From positions 55,603 to 119,602 of the forward strand of contig DYNE01000001.1 in the NCBI GenBank assembly GCA_020721225.1: a stretch of 64,000 nt of DNA, read 5' to 3'. Origin of the DNA: Pelodictyon luteolum (GTDB lineage: Bacteria; Bacteroidota; Chlorobiia; Chlorobiales; Chlorobiaceae). The position numbers and the translations under genes were made by a program. The notes below the pieces were generated by a model. It did not search any database. It was not told where the DNA came from and saw nothing but the letters and a program-made list of their open reading frames with translations. Of this stretch, positions 48,127 through 56,764 are shown in pieces. How positions within the stretch are numbered: the stretch's first letter is position 1; each line of letters starts with the position of its first letter.

Positions 48127-49413
48127 ATGAGTTTTCGGATGATTTCTGCTGAAGATGCTGTTGGAATTATACGTTCAGGTGACCGGGTTTTTCTTCATAC
48201 TGCTGCGGCAACCCCGCAGCGTTTGATTGCCGCCATGGTAGCGCGATCGGCTGAACTGAGAGATGTTGAGATTGTATGTCTGCATACCGAGGGAGACGCT
48301 CCTTATGTCAGACCGGAGTACCAGAAAAGTTTCAGGCTCAATGCCTTTTTTGTCGGTAAAAATGTGCGTCATGCAGTGCAGGACGGATTGGCAGATGCCA
48401 TGCCGATTTTTCTGAGCGATGTTCCCTCGATGTTTCACAACAAAATACTTCCGCTTGATGTAGCCCTTGTTCATGTTTCGCCGCCCGATCAGCACGGGTT
48501 CTGTTCGCTCGGCGTTTCCGTAGATGCCTCTCTTGCTGCGGTTCATACCGCCAGGCACGTTATTGCCCAGATCAATCCCGCGATGCCCAGAACGCATGGA
48601 GAAGGAATGCTGCATGTCAGCAAGATTCACGCCATGGTGGCCGTCGATGATCCGCTTCCCGAAACTCCCCGTCATGAACTGACGGAGGTCGAGCAGAATA
48701 TCGGAAAGAATATCGCATCGATCGTTGAGGACGGGGCAACGCTTCAGATGGGGATAGGAGCCATTCCGGATGCAACGCTTGCAGCCCTCGGCTCTCACCG
48801 CGATCTGGGGATTCATACCGAAATGTTTTCGGACGGAGTGGTCGATCTTATTGAAAAGGGCGTTATAACCGGAAGGTATAAAAAGACGCATCGGGAGATT
48901 GTTGTGGCCAGCTTTCTGGTCGGAACCCGGCGTCTGTTCGATTTTGTAGACGATAATCCTCTTGTGGAGATGCTTCCTTCCGATTATGTCAACGATACCA
49001 AGGAGATTCGCAAAAATCCGAAGGTAACAGCCATCAACAGCGCGATAGAGATCGATATGAGCGGTCAGGTTTGTGCCGATTCCATAGGGCAGAGATTTTT
49101 TTCAGGAGTCGGCGGCCAGATGGACTTCATACGGGGTGCGGCTCTTTCTGAAGGGGGGAAGCCGATTATTGCAATTCCTTCGACGACCAGAAAGGGAGAT
49201 TCAAGGATCGTGCCCCATCTCAAGCCCGGAGCGGGAGTCGTTACCACAAGAGCGCATGTTCACTACGTGGTTACCGAGTACGGCATCGTCAACCTTCACG
49301 GCAAGAACCTTCGCCAGAGGGCTGAAGCGCTTGCAAGCATTGCGCATCCTGACTTCCGTGAGGATATTTGCCGCAGTGCCCGTGATCTTTATGGTCCCAG
49401 AAACTCCTGTTGA
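48127..49413 (+). CDS. Acetyl-CoA hydrolase / 4-hydroxybutyrate CoA-transferase family protein
   Basis: 428 residues, class I CoA-transferase family. The N-terminal half has GDRVFLHTAAATPQRL and ALVHVSPPDQHGFCSLG. The C-terminal half has LQMGIGAIPDATLAAL, the catalytic Glu in GIHTEMFSDGVVDL (about 232-245), and VGGQMDFIRGAALSEGG, with the end block VTEYGIVNLHGKNLRQRAEAL. It transfers CoA between acetate and an acyl-CoA such as 4-hydroxybutyryl- or succinyl-CoA; which one cannot be read from the sequence. It starts 29 bases after ftsZ and may be read from the same transcript, ending at the terminator at 49464. Confidence 0.9.
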   Translation: MSFRMISAEDAVGIIRSGDRVFLHTAAATPQRLIAAMVARSAELRDVEIVCLHTEGDAPYVRPEYQKSFRLNAFFVGKNVRHAVQDGLADAMPIFLSDVPSMFHNKILPLDVALVHVSPPDQHGFCSLGVSVDASLAAVHTARHVIAQINPAMPRTHGEGMLHVSKIHAMVAVDDPLPETPRHELTEVEQNIGKNIASIVEDGATLQMGIGAIPDATLAALGSHRDLGIHTEMFSDGVVDLIEKGVITGRYKKTHREIVVASFLVGTRRLFDFVDDNPLVEMLPSDYVNDTKEIRKNPKVTAINSAIEIDMSGQVCADSIGQRFFSGVGGQMDFIRGAALSEGGKPIIAIPSTTRKGDSRIVPHLKPGAGVVTTRAHVHYVVTEYGIVNLHGKNLRQRAEALASIAHPDFREDICRSARDLYGPRNSC

Positions 49414-49463
49414 GCGACTGACGTTACGTTCACCGGACCCGGTTCGATATGAAAAAACGGTAT

Positions 49464-49503
49464 AACAGTAAAAGGCGGCCTTATCAAGCCGCCTTTTTCT
49501 GTT
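49464..49503. terminator. Bidirectional intrinsic terminator
   Basis: A stem AAAAGGCGGC / GCCGCCTTTTT around the loop CTTATCAA, with outer AACAG/CTGTT also paired. It lies between the convergent CoA-transferase (plus) and bchU (minus) genes and can stop both. Confidence 0.92.
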
Positions 49504-49533
49504 AAAAACTGTTATCCTGACAAGTATGGCGCA

Positions 49534-50553
49534 TCAGGCCGGCTTTACCGCTTCGCACAGCAGGTGGTCATACCGCCTTACGATTCGCACTCCCGTAAAG
49601 CCGATTTTTTCAAGGATATCTTTATAGGCGTTCTGTGGTTTGAAGCCCAGAACGGAGAACGGCATTCCGGCTCCCAGAATATAGTGGCTCAGGTAATCGA
49701 AGTTCGGATTTTCCGGGTCGTCGATGATCATGTCGAGAATGAGCACTTTTCCGCCGGTCGGGAGAGCCTCGAAAGCTTTTCTGCACATCATTTCGCTCAG
49801 CTGCTCGTTTGCCGAGTAAAGGATACGGCAGAACATGACGGCATCCGCATGGGGATAGATGTCCTTGTATATATCGACCGCCGCCCCTTTAAGACGATCG
49901 CCTACACCTTTTTCGATGGCGTTTTCATTGACCAGCTCTATTGCACCGGGCAGGTTGAGGATCGTTGATTGCAGCTGGGTAAACTTCTGCAGCAGGGCTG
50001 CAGAGATATCTCCAATACCGCCGCCGACATCAACCATTGTTTTTGCCGAGGACAGATCGGCTTCCTCAAGCAGAAGCTTGATTGCGAAATGCGCGTTGCT
50101 CCGGTGAATCTCTTCAAAATACCAGTTGTCTTCACGGGTTACCGGCGGATAGGGAACTTCGCCCTTGAAATTGAGCTGGCCTTTGACCGCATCGGCAAGT
50201 TTCAGGTAGAAATTATCCGAAAGGTGCGCCATGGCTTTTGCAACCGGTATCATATAAAGGTTGGGGTGTTCCGCGTCCGGCACAAACATGGCTTTTGCCG
50301 AAGGCGTAAGGCTCCATTTTCCGGCATCTTCGTTTGTGACTCCCATCTGGCGGAGAGCTTCAAGCAGCATGCCAAGGCGAGGGGGAACCGAACCTGTCGC
50401 GACAGCAAGCGTTCCGGTATCTTTTGCCTCATCTGCCAGTTGCGAAAAGAGGTCAAGTTCAAGAGCAGCTTTGAAACAGCCGAATTCCACAAGCCCTTTG
50501 AAAATCAGTTCGTTGGCCCTGTGGTTTTGTTTCAGTAACTCAAGGTCGTTCAT
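49534..50553 (-). CDS. bchU: Bacteriochlorophyllide C-20 methyltransferase BchU
   Basis: SAM-dependent methyltransferase that methylates C-20 during synthesis of BChl c (or e) in chlorosomes; without it BChl d accumulates. I chose ATG 50553 (MNDLELLKQNHRANELIFKG), giving 339 residues, about the size recalled for Chlorobaculum tepidum BchU. Blocks shared with that protein as I remember it: TGSVPPRL, VPYPPVTREDNWYFEEIHRS, the SAM loop MVDVGGGIGDISAAL (about 175-189), RILYSANEQLS and NPNFDYLSHYILGAGMPFSV. The frame is uninterrupted, so the organism probably makes BChl c or e. No other pigment gene is adjacent. Confidence 0.93.
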   Translation of the reverse strand: MNDLELLKQNHRANELIFKGLVEFGCFKAALELDLFSQLADEAKDTGTLAVATGSVPPRLGMLLEALRQMGVTNEDAGKWSLTPSAKAMFVPDAEHPNLYMIPVAKAMAHLSDNFYLKLADAVKGQLNFKGEVPYPPVTREDNWYFEEIHRSNAHFAIKLLLEEADLSSAKTMVDVGGGIGDISAALLQKFTQLQSTILNLPGAIELVNENAIEKGVGDRLKGAAVDIYKDIYPHADAVMFCRILYSANEQLSEMMCRKAFEALPTGGKVLILDMIIDDPENPNFDYLSHYILGAGMPFSVLGFKPQNAYKDILEKIGFTGVRIVRRYDHLLCEAVKPA

Positions 50554-50754
50554 GGTACAGGTGAAGCTAAAGAGTTTAAGAAATTGCAAGACAAGGAAAA
50601 GACGATATTATTTTACCTTAAACCTTAATTTAGCCCAATTAGCGTTATGAAACAACTGTAAGGAATCAACTCATTATGTTATACTTGGTATATAGATACA
50701 TGAAATCCGGGTTTCATTGAGTGCATATTGCAACGATAAACAGGGAGGTCTGAA

Positions 50755-50967
50755 ATGCTCTCAAGTCTTTCCAAACTCACCGCAGAGGATCTCGCGGATA
50801 TTCGGAAGCTCGAACAGGATCTGGGAAAAACCCTGCTCTCCTTTTCCGGTTACGATGTTATCGCCGGCAACCTTTCTGATGATGAGCTTGTACGCGTTCG
50901 CGAGCTTGAAAAAAAAATAGGTACGGCTCTTGTAGCTGTGGATCCGGCAAGAGTCAAGGGGGAGTGA
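50755..50967 (+). CDS. Small hypothetical protein
   Basis: A 70-residue protein, acidic, predicted mostly helical (LTAEDLADIRKLEQDLGKTLLSF, then LSDDELVRVRELEKKIGTALVAV), with two similar helical halves each containing a D/E-L-x-x-[IV]-R-x-L-E pattern. I do not recognise a family. Support for a real gene: a GGGAGG ribosome site 7 bases before the ATG, and a sensible protein composition. It ends 14 bases inside the convergent pgeF gene. Function unknown. Confidence 0.7.
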   Translation: MLSSLSKLTAEDLADIRKLEQDLGKTLLSFSGYDVIAGNLSDDELVRVRELEKKIGTALVAVDPARVKGE

Positions 50968-51721
50968 GCCCTATGAGACTTACCATGCGTCCGGTTTTTC
51001 CGGCATCGCGACGGTAGGAAAAAAACAGATTGCTGTCTCTTGCGGAACAGAACGTCGATGTTTCTATCTGTTTTTCGGGAACTCCGGAATGAAGCAGTTG
51101 TTCCCGGTTCGCTCCGGCAAGATCAAGCAGATATTTGCCGTTTCCGGATGGTGTCGTGTTGTAATGAGTAGGCGAGAAATTATCGGCGACGGCAAACTCT
51201 ACCTCATAAGCGGCCTGTGAAATTCCTGTACCGATCCATGCAAGGAGATCGTCGGGGTTTGATTTGAACCTCTGCTGCATCACGGTGATGGTTTTCGGGA
51301 CAATCATGCAAGCAGTTCCTTTCCATCCCGCATGAATTGCCGCTGCTGCACGGTTGACCGGATCGAAGATCAGTACAGGGAAGCAGTCCGCAGTATAAAT
51401 GCAGAGATAGATACCCTGTTCTGCGGTTACCAGGGCATCGTAACCGGAATAAAAGCCTGGTTGCCTGACATGGAGTATCTCCGTACCGTGTATCTGATCC
51501 GAACCCGCAAGCGTATCAGGCCCGATGTTCAGAGAGCTGCAAAGGGCGATAGTGTTCATCCTGACGTTCCCGGCGCTGTCCTCGGTGTTTTTTCCGAAAT
51601 TGAGGCTGTTGAACGGGGGTGTGCTTGCGCCGCCGTTTCGGGTCGTCTGCAGGGCGACAAGGTTATGGATCCCGCTGAATATTCCGGGCACAATATATTC
51701 CGGAAGCATGCTTTTCTCCAT
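50954..51721 (-). CDS. pgeF: Peptidoglycan editing factor PgeF (YfiH / laccase-domain family)
   Basis: 255 residues from ATG 51721 (MEKSMLPEYIVPG). Family blocks: SLNFGKNTEDS (about 40-50), SDQIHGTEIL (about 74-83), YTADCFPVLIFD (about 108-119), IHAGWKGTA (about 128-136) and CSARDSNLFFSYRRD near the end. Members have copper-type histidine/cysteine ligands (HG, ADC, HAGW). E. coli YfiH keeps wrong residues such as L-Ser out of peptidoglycan; purine-nucleosidase-like activity (FAMIN) is known for other members. It is alone on the minus strand, between the small gene and the atp cluster. Confidence 0.9.
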   Translation of the reverse strand: MEKSMLPEYIVPGIFSGIHNLVALQTTRNGGASTPPFNSLNFGKNTEDSAGNVRMNTIALCSSLNIGPDTLAGSDQIHGTEILHVRQPGFYSGYDALVTAEQGIYLCIYTADCFPVLIFDPVNRAAAAIHAGWKGTACMIVPKTITVMQQRFKSNPDDLLAWIGTGISQAAYEVEFAVADNFSPTHYNTTPSGNGKYLLDLAGANREQLLHSGVPEKQIETSTFCSARDSNLFFSYRRDAGKTGRMVSLIGLTPP

Positions 51722-51989
51722 GTTGTTCAAGCGTATATTTTTGATATGATTTTCACGCAGAGTGATTCGTTATGCATTTTTCCTGCGCAGAAGCAATTGA
51801 CGGCGATTAACAGGGAGAATCCCTTGTGAAGAATAATGATAAAGCGTTATTATGCCGTCACGCAACCGTCTTTTCGTTTTCTGACAGTGGGAAAAATAGT
51901 TTTTTTCCGCTTGCAGGCGAGCTGCTCTGGGCATTTTTCCTGAACCGGGTTCCTGCCGGCAGTTTTCAACCTGAAATGAAAAGGTAAAG

Positions 51990-52250
51990 ATGGTCATGAA
52001 AAAAAGCGAAGAAGAGGAAGAGCGCTTCCAGGATCAGTTCGGCAGGTCGCTCAGGGCCCTTTCCGACTATCTGGGGCTGGGTATTCAGATTGCGGCAAGT
52101 TTTGTTTTTTTCGTGCTTGCGGGATACTGGGCGGATGAAAAGCTCGGCACTTCGCCGCTGTTGCTGCTTGCGGGAGTCTTTCTGGGAATGGTCGGAATGG
52201 TTCTTGTCCTCATGAAAACACTTAAAACCGCCAATAGAAAAAAAACGTAA
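51990..52250 (+). CDS. AtpZ/AtpI-family small membrane protein
   Basis: 86 residues: a charged N-terminus (KKSEEEEERFQDQF) and two membrane segments, the first around IQIAASFVFFVLAGYWADEKLG and the second LLLLAGVFLGMVGMVLVLMKT. The GYWADEKLGTSP loop is the AtpZ/AtpI signature. These proteins precede F-type ATP synthase genes and help assemble the c-ring or supply Mg2+. An ATG two codons later is also possible. It is the first gene of the atp cluster. Confidence 0.85.
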   Translation: MVMKKSEEEEERFQDQFGRSLRALSDYLGLGIQIAASFVFFVLAGYWADEKLGTSPLLLLAGVFLGMVGMVLVLMKTLKTANRKKT

Positions 52251-52257
52251 AAAGCCG

Positions 52258-52677
52258 ATGACAATTGAACCAATGAACGGGTTAAAGAGCAGGAAACCAT
52301 TATTTGATTTTCTTATAAAGTTATGTATCTTGTCCGTCATTTTATGGGCGGTTGTCTACTGGGGGCTTCCTCCGGGAAGTGTAGACCTGTATGCGGTCTT
52401 TATCGCATGGATCATGGTCGCTACAAACACCCTTGCAGGTTATCTGCTTTTTGAATATGCTATCGACAGGGAGTCGTCAGTTTTTACCACGGTCGTTTTC
52501 GGTGGTCTGGTATTCCGTCTTTTACTGCTTATGGCTCTGGTCGCATTGATTCTGGTCAGAAACTTTGTTGCAGTTTATGATTTTGTGCTCTCTTTTTTTG
52601 CCTTTTACTGCATCTATGTCATTGTTGAAATTCTCGGCTATCAAAAGAAAAATAAACAGAAAAAGAACGTTGCATGA
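52258..52677 (+). CDS. Four-helix membrane protein of the ATP synthase cluster (AtpI-like)
   Basis: 139 residues, four hydrophobic segments (about 18-36, 45-67, 78-100, 106-130) and a basic C-terminus ([11 protein letters not shown]). It sits between the AtpZ-like gene and atpB, seven bases after the former and overlapping atpB by four bases, the usual position of AtpI/UncI. Sequence similarity to AtpI is weak by eye, so the name comes largely from position. A role in F0 assembly is inferred. Confidence 0.72.
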   Translation: MTIEPMNGLKSRKPLFDFLIKLCILSVILWAVVYWGLPPGSVDLYAVFIAWIMVATNTLAGYLLFEYAIDRESSVFTTVVFGGLVFRLLLLMALVALILVRNFVAVYDFVLSFFAFYCIYVIVEILGYQKKNKQKKNVA

Positions 52678-53705
52678 AACCGGTAATCGTTAAACAGTCT
52701 AAAGCGTTTCTTAAAGTTCTTGCACTTTGCGTGCCTTTGCTCATGAATGTCGATGCTCCTCTGTTCGCTTCGCCGGAGCAGCCCGTAGCGGCGGTTCACG
52801 ATTCGGCTGCGGTGATGGCGGGTGAAGCTGCTGCGTCTCATGAAGCCGAAGCTCACGGAGCCGAGGCGGGCCACAGCGACAAGCCCGGTGAAGTGATCAT
52901 GCATCATATACTCGACAGCAATGTCTTTGCTTTCGAACCATTCGGTGAAGTGCATCTGCCGAAAATCGTCATAGGCGGATTCGATATTTCCATTACCAAG
53001 CATGTCGTTATGATGTGGTTGTCTGCGGCGATTGTCCTGCTTGTTTTTGGTTCGGTAGGAAGCAGTTACCGAAAGATGACTCCAAAAAACGCGCCGAAAG
53101 GTCTTGCCAACGCGATGGAAGCTCTCGTGGAGTTTATTCGTCTCGATGTCGCAAAATCGAACATCGGGCCGGGTTACGAAAAACATCTTCCTTATCTTCT
53201 TACGGTATTCTTTTTCATTCTTCTCTGTAACGTTCTTGGTCTGGTTCCATACGGAGCGACGGCTACCGGAAATGTCAACGTTACGCTCACGCTTGCGGTC
53301 TTCACGTTTTTTATTACCCAGACAGCGTCTCTGAAGGCTCACGGCATAAAAGGCTATCTTGCCCATCTTACCGCAGGCACGCATTGGTCGCTCTGGATTA
53401 TCATGATACCGATCGAAATCATCGGGCTCTTCACCAAGCCGTTTGCCCTTACCGTCCGACTTTTCGCGAACATGACTGCTGGCCATATCGTTATTCTCAG
53501 TCTTATTTTTATCAGCTTCATCCTGAAAAGCTATATCGTGGCAGTTGCCGTGTCAGTTCCATTTTCTATATTCATTTACCTGCTTGAAATTTTTGTAGCA
53601 TTTCTTCAGGCGTTTATTTTCACCATGCTTTCTGCGCTTTTCATAGGTCTTGCAACGGCGCACGAGGGACATGAAGAGCATGAGGCCGGAGTCGCGCATC
53701 ACTGA
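52674..53705 (+). CDS. atpB: ATP synthase F0 subunit a
   Basis: 343 residues, longer than the E. coli protein because of an N-terminal extension with a signal-like start and a His/Glu-rich stretch (about 30-75, [25 protein letters not shown]). The membrane core includes the essential Arg in [16 protein letters not shown] (about 258-273) and a C-terminal helix with [19 protein letters not shown], the conserved ending. It forms the proton half-channels next to the c-ring. Followed by atpE after 114 bases. Confidence 0.95.
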   Translation: MKPVIVKQSKAFLKVLALCVPLLMNVDAPLFASPEQPVAAVHDSAAVMAGEAAASHEAEAHGAEAGHSDKPGEVIMHHILDSNVFAFEPFGEVHLPKIVIGGFDISITKHVVMMWLSAAIVLLVFGSVGSSYRKMTPKNAPKGLANAMEALVEFIRLDVAKSNIGPGYEKHLPYLLTVFFFILLCNVLGLVPYGATATGNVNVTLTLAVFTFFITQTASLKAHGIKGYLAHLTAGTHWSLWIIMIPIEIIGLFTKPFALTVRLFANMTAGHIVILSLIFISFILKSYIVAVAVSVPFSIFIYLLEIFVAFLQAFIFTMLSALFIGLATAHEGHEEHEAGVAHH

Positions 53706-53819
53706 TTATAACAACACCGGCGCATCTGTTCGGAAGGCGATGCCGGAGAGTCGGGAAAGTTTTTACACTGCTCGTATTTTTTGCAAAACATACAACCAAT
53801 AAATGGAGGTAATTACAAG

Positions 53820-54041
53820 ATGGAAGGTTTGGGATTCTTAGGTGCCGGTATCGGCGCAGGTTTGGCTGTCATAGGTGCAGGTCTTGGTATCGGTAACATT
53901 GCCGCTTCAGCTGCAGAGGGTACTGCCCGTCAGCCGGAAGCTACATCGGAAATCCGTACAACAATGATTATCGCAGCAGCCCTTATCGAAGGCGTTGCTC
54001 TGTTCGGTGAGGTTATTTGCGTTCTGCTTGCTCTCAAGTAA
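53820..54041 (+). CDS. atpE: ATP synthase F0 subunit c
   Basis: 73-residue hairpin proteolipid. I chose ATG 53820 because GGAGG lies upstream; the open frame continues further up without conserved sequence. Helix 1 is glycine-rich (GAGLAVIGAGLGIGN), the polar loop is ARQPE (about 36-40), and helix 2 carries the ion-binding Glu57 in ALIEGVALFG. No Gln/Ser/Thr companions of a Na+ site are obvious, so a proton ring is likely. Confidence 0.96.
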   Translation: MEGLGFLGAGIGAGLAVIGAGLGIGNIAASAAEGTARQPEATSEIRTTMIIAAALIEGVALFGEVICVLLALK

Positions 54042-54149
54042 GCTTCTCGTAAAGCTAAGGCTTTTATCAGAACATATCCCGATTGCGGCTGGTCGTTTTC
54101 AACCAGACCGCAATCGGATTTTAATCAACCCGTTAAAGGAACAGTGTTC

Positions 54150-54677
54150 ATGCTTACGTCGGGAATCATACTGCTCAGCGGCGGTCTTTTAAGCCCCAAT
54201 CCGGGACTTATTTTTTGGACAGCGGTAACGTTCGTTATTGTGCTGCTCATTCTCAAACAGCTTGCATGGGGACCTATTATCTCTGCCCTTGAAGAGAGAG
54301 AAAAAGGAATTCAGTCATCCATTGACCGTGCGCACAGCGCAAAGGATGAGGCTGAGGCAATTCTTCGTAAAAACAGAGAATTGTTGGCAAAAGCCGATCT
54401 TGAGTCGGAACGTATTATTCGTGAAGGAAAAGATTATGGCGAGAAGCTTCGCCAGGAGATGACCGAAAAAGCCCAGGCTGAAGCGAAGAAAATGATTACG
54501 TTGGCAAAAGAGGAGATTGAGCAGGAAAAACGCCGCGCTCTTGATGTTCTGAGAAATGAAGTTGCCGATCTCGCCATCATGGGGGTTGAAAAAATTATCA
54601 AATCCAGCCTTGATGCTGATACACAGAAAAAAATTGTGGACAGCATGATTCAGGATCTCGCATCAAAACGTAACTGA
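54150..54677 (+). CDS. atpF: ATP synthase F0 subunit b
   Basis: About 175 residues. Start ATG 54150 is preferred over GTG 54144 because the AAAGGA ribosome site is 9 bases away from it. One membrane segment (about 15-35, [20 protein letters not shown]) is followed by a long heptad-rich coiled coil ([30 protein letters not shown] onward), which forms the peripheral stalk and ends with DLASKRN. Followed closely by atpH. Confidence 0.95.
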   Translation: MLTSGIILLSGGLLSPNPGLIFWTAVTFVIVLLILKQLAWGPIISALEEREKGIQSSIDRAHSAKDEAEAILRKNRELLAKADLESERIIREGKDYGEKLRQEMTEKAQAEAKKMITLAKEEIEQEKRRALDVLRNEVADLAIMGVEKIIKSSLDADTQKKIVDSMIQDLASKRN

Positions 54678-54690
54678 AAATTTTGCACGA

Positions 54691-55236
54691 ATGGCAAGTG
54701 TAATTGCAAGCAGAAGGTACGCATTGGCTCTTCTGTCCGCGGCTGAAGAGGGACAGTTTCTCGATCAGGCTACTGAGGCGCTCAATAGCATTAAAGAGAC
54801 TCTCTCCCAATCGCGTGATCTGGTTCATGTACTCAGAAGTCCATTGATCAATGGTGACAAGAAAACACATATTCTTGAAGAGGTTTTCAAAGATATCGCC
54901 GGTGAGAAAGTGATGATTTTTCTTCGCCTGCTTGCCCATAAAAAGAGGGCTGGTCAGCTTCCTGAAATTATCAGCGAGTACCAGAAATTGCTTGATGAAA
55001 AAAACGGAGTGATCAACGTTGCCATAAACAGCGCGGTCAAACTGAGTGATGAACAGGCAAAGGATCTTGTCAATAAACTGGCATCATACACCGGGAAGAA
55101 AGTTCGCGCAAAAATGCTGCTCAAAGAGGAGTTGCTTGGAGGTGTTACGGTTAAAATCGGGGATACCATCATTGATGGAAGCGTTCGCCACCAGCTTCAG
55201 CTTATGAAGAAATCGCTGCTTGCCGGAAAACTGTAA
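54691..55236 (+). CDS. atpH: ATP synthase F1 subunit delta
   Basis: 181-residue protein of the delta/OSCP family: N-terminal ASRRYALALLSAAEE (about 5-19), central helices (HVLRSPLINGDKKTHILEEVF), and the C-terminal GGVTVKIGDTIIDGSVRHQLQLMKKSLL signature (about 150-177). It links the peripheral stalk to F1. It ends the cluster: atpA, atpG, atpD and atpC do not follow, and a terminator comes 25 bases later, so F1 subunits are encoded elsewhere. Confidence 0.95.
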   Translation: MASVIASRRYALALLSAAEEGQFLDQATEALNSIKETLSQSRDLVHVLRSPLINGDKKTHILEEVFKDIAGEKVMIFLRLLAHKKRAGQLPEIISEYQKLLDEKNGVINVAINSAVKLSDEQAKDLVNKLASYTGKKVRAKMLLKEELLGGVTVKIGDTIIDGSVRHQLQLMKKSLLAGKL

Positions 55237-55260
55237 GCGCCTCGATATTCTTTTTTACTG

Positions 55261-55293
55261 AAATAGCCTGTTGATAAAACGGGCTATTTTTTT
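55261..55293 (+). terminator. Intrinsic terminator after atpH
   Basis: Stem AAATAGCC / GGCTATTT with a loop of about 13 bases, followed by a T-run. It closes the atp cluster. Confidence 0.88.
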
Positions 55294-55351
55294 GTCGGAA
55301 TTTATTTATGATATTCTTTTTCTGCTGCAGGTCCGCGTTCAGGGTTGAATA

Positions 55352-55424
55352 GGGGCTTTAGCTCAGTTGGTAGAGCGTCTCGTTCGCAATGAGAAGGTCA
55401 GGGGTTCGACTCCCCTAAGCTCCA
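55352..55424 (+). tRNA. tRNA-Ala (anticodon CGC)
   Basis: A 73-base cloverleaf. The acceptor stem GGGGCTT / AAGCTCC includes a G-T third pair, the G3:U70 alanine identity element. D arm GCTC-AGTTGGTA-GAGC; anticodon arm TCTCG-TTCGCAA-TGAGA with anticodon CGC; T arm AGGGG-TTCGACT-CCCCT; discriminator A. The 3' CCA is not encoded. Confidence 0.95.
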
Positions 55425-55713
55425 CTATCAGGATATTTTCCTGTGGCATTGTCCTGCCTCCGCTTCCAATAGATTTTTATCATCTCTTTTCCGTATCGAT
55501 GGCCCTTTCGGCAGCACCTTCAGATATAATCGTTTATTTCATAAATAGATGCCTGACAATAATTGTTAACCGTTGCCAGAAGCGTCTATCAATGCTATAT
55601 TCAAAAGCATTTGTGATGTAATGCTATACCGCCTCTTGTTTTTTCGCATATTAATGAGGAAGGTGAATACATATTTTCCACTACAAAGACAAAAACGCAC
55701 AGGAGCTGATGTT

Positions 55714-56196
55714 ATGAAAATTATGAAAAACAACGTTGCCATTCTTGCCTTGCTTGTTGCATGTATGCTTCCGGTCTCTGCCGGAGCAGTTGCGCCATCG
55801 CAGGTAACCGCCCCTCAGTCGACAACGGCTGTCGATAATACGAAAGGTTTGTATGTCGTTATTACCGAAGCTGAGCCGATGACTCAGATGATGGCTCTGG
55901 TGCTTTCAACACAAACGGTCATGCAGGGGAAAAGCATACAGATTCTGCTCTGTGGACCGGGCGGAGATCTTGCCTTGCAGAAAAGTCGTCAGGTTATCAT
56001 GAAGCCACTGAACAAATCTCCCCAAATGCTGCTTGCCGATCTCATGGCGAAAGGAGTACAGGTTGAAGTGTGCCCTCTCTATCTTCCGAACAAAGGAAAG
56101 ACGGAGGCCGATCTTATCAAAGGCGTGACTGTTGCAAAACCTCCGGTTGTTGCTCAGAAACTTCGCGCTGATGGCATCAAGCTTTTTACGTTCTGA
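55714..56196 (+). CDS. Exported DsrE-family protein
   Basis: About 160 residues from ATG 55714, which has AGGAG 8-10 bases upstream; the frame is open further upstream but without family sequence. An N-terminal signal (NVAILALLVACMLPVSAGAVA) is followed by a DsrE-like fold: LYVVITEAEP, ALVLSTQTVMQGKSIQILLCGPGGDLAL and LLADLMAKGVQVEVCPLYLP. Two cysteines, in LCGPGG and EVCPLYL, are at positions used by DsrE-like sulfur-relay proteins. Most DsrE proteins are cytoplasmic; the signal peptide points to the periplasm, fitting a sulfide oxidiser. Precise function unknown. Confidence 0.82.
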   Translation: MKIMKNNVAILALLVACMLPVSAGAVAPSQVTAPQSTTAVDNTKGLYVVITEAEPMTQMMALVLSTQTVMQGKSIQILLCGPGGDLALQKSRQVIMKPLNKSPQMLLADLMAKGVQVEVCPLYLPNKGKTEADLIKGVTVAKPPVVAQKLRADGIKLFTF

Positions 56197-56210
56197 TCTC
56201 TTTTCTTATT

Positions 56211-56247
56211 CTGCAGAAGCTTCCTTATGGCTTCTGCAGATATTTTC
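56211..56247 (+). terminator. Probable terminator after the DsrE-like gene
   Basis: A perfect 10-bp stem CTGCAGAAGC / GCTTCTGCAG around TTCCTTATG, starting 15 bases after the stop codon and followed by a moderately T-rich stretch (ATATTTTCTCC). The T-run is weak. Confidence 0.6.
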
Positions 56248-56764
56248 TCCTCTGCAGAATACACATTCTTCGAAACCGATTTTTCCCGTCTCTTTTCAGA
56301 GTTCCTCACAGCATCGTACTCCTTCAGGCCATTTTATGGCTGAGACCTGATACGCATCTATCGGGATATCCGGTTGTGGTCGTTCATCACCTGCAGCATA
56401 TGGCAATTGTGGGAATTCCGTAAAAATGAGTCTTTATAATCACGCAGGGAGATTGTAAATTTAAAGCTGTATTGTTATTCACTGCATGTCGGCTTTGTTC
56501 TTTATTCCAGACAGTTGCAATGCGAAAAAATATCGGGCAGACCGTTCGCGTTATCCGCGTTGTTGCAGAAGTTACTGTTTTTAAGGATGCCGCCTGTTAC
56601 TTTCTGCCCGTAACTGACGGATAGGTTTGCAGGCAGGCTGCCCTGAGCCATTTGAGCCGCCACTCTTCCGTTATGCTTCAGTGATGGCGAAAGGGTTGCT
56701 GTTTTTTTATTTATCTTGTATTCTTATGCTTAATTAAAACCCAATGGCCTAACGGAGTTATACT
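56248..56764. other. Gene-poor gap upstream of bamD
   Basis: About 517 bases where I see no convincing gene or structured RNA. A 34-codon open frame at about 56520 has no ribosome site and is probably chance. An AT-rich stretch at about 56700-56745 just before bamD likely contains its promoter. Confidence 0.4.

Noticed and set aside
56520-56624. 34-codon frame (MRKNIGQ...) in the gap before bamD
   Set aside because: Too short, no ribosome site, no recognisable pattern.
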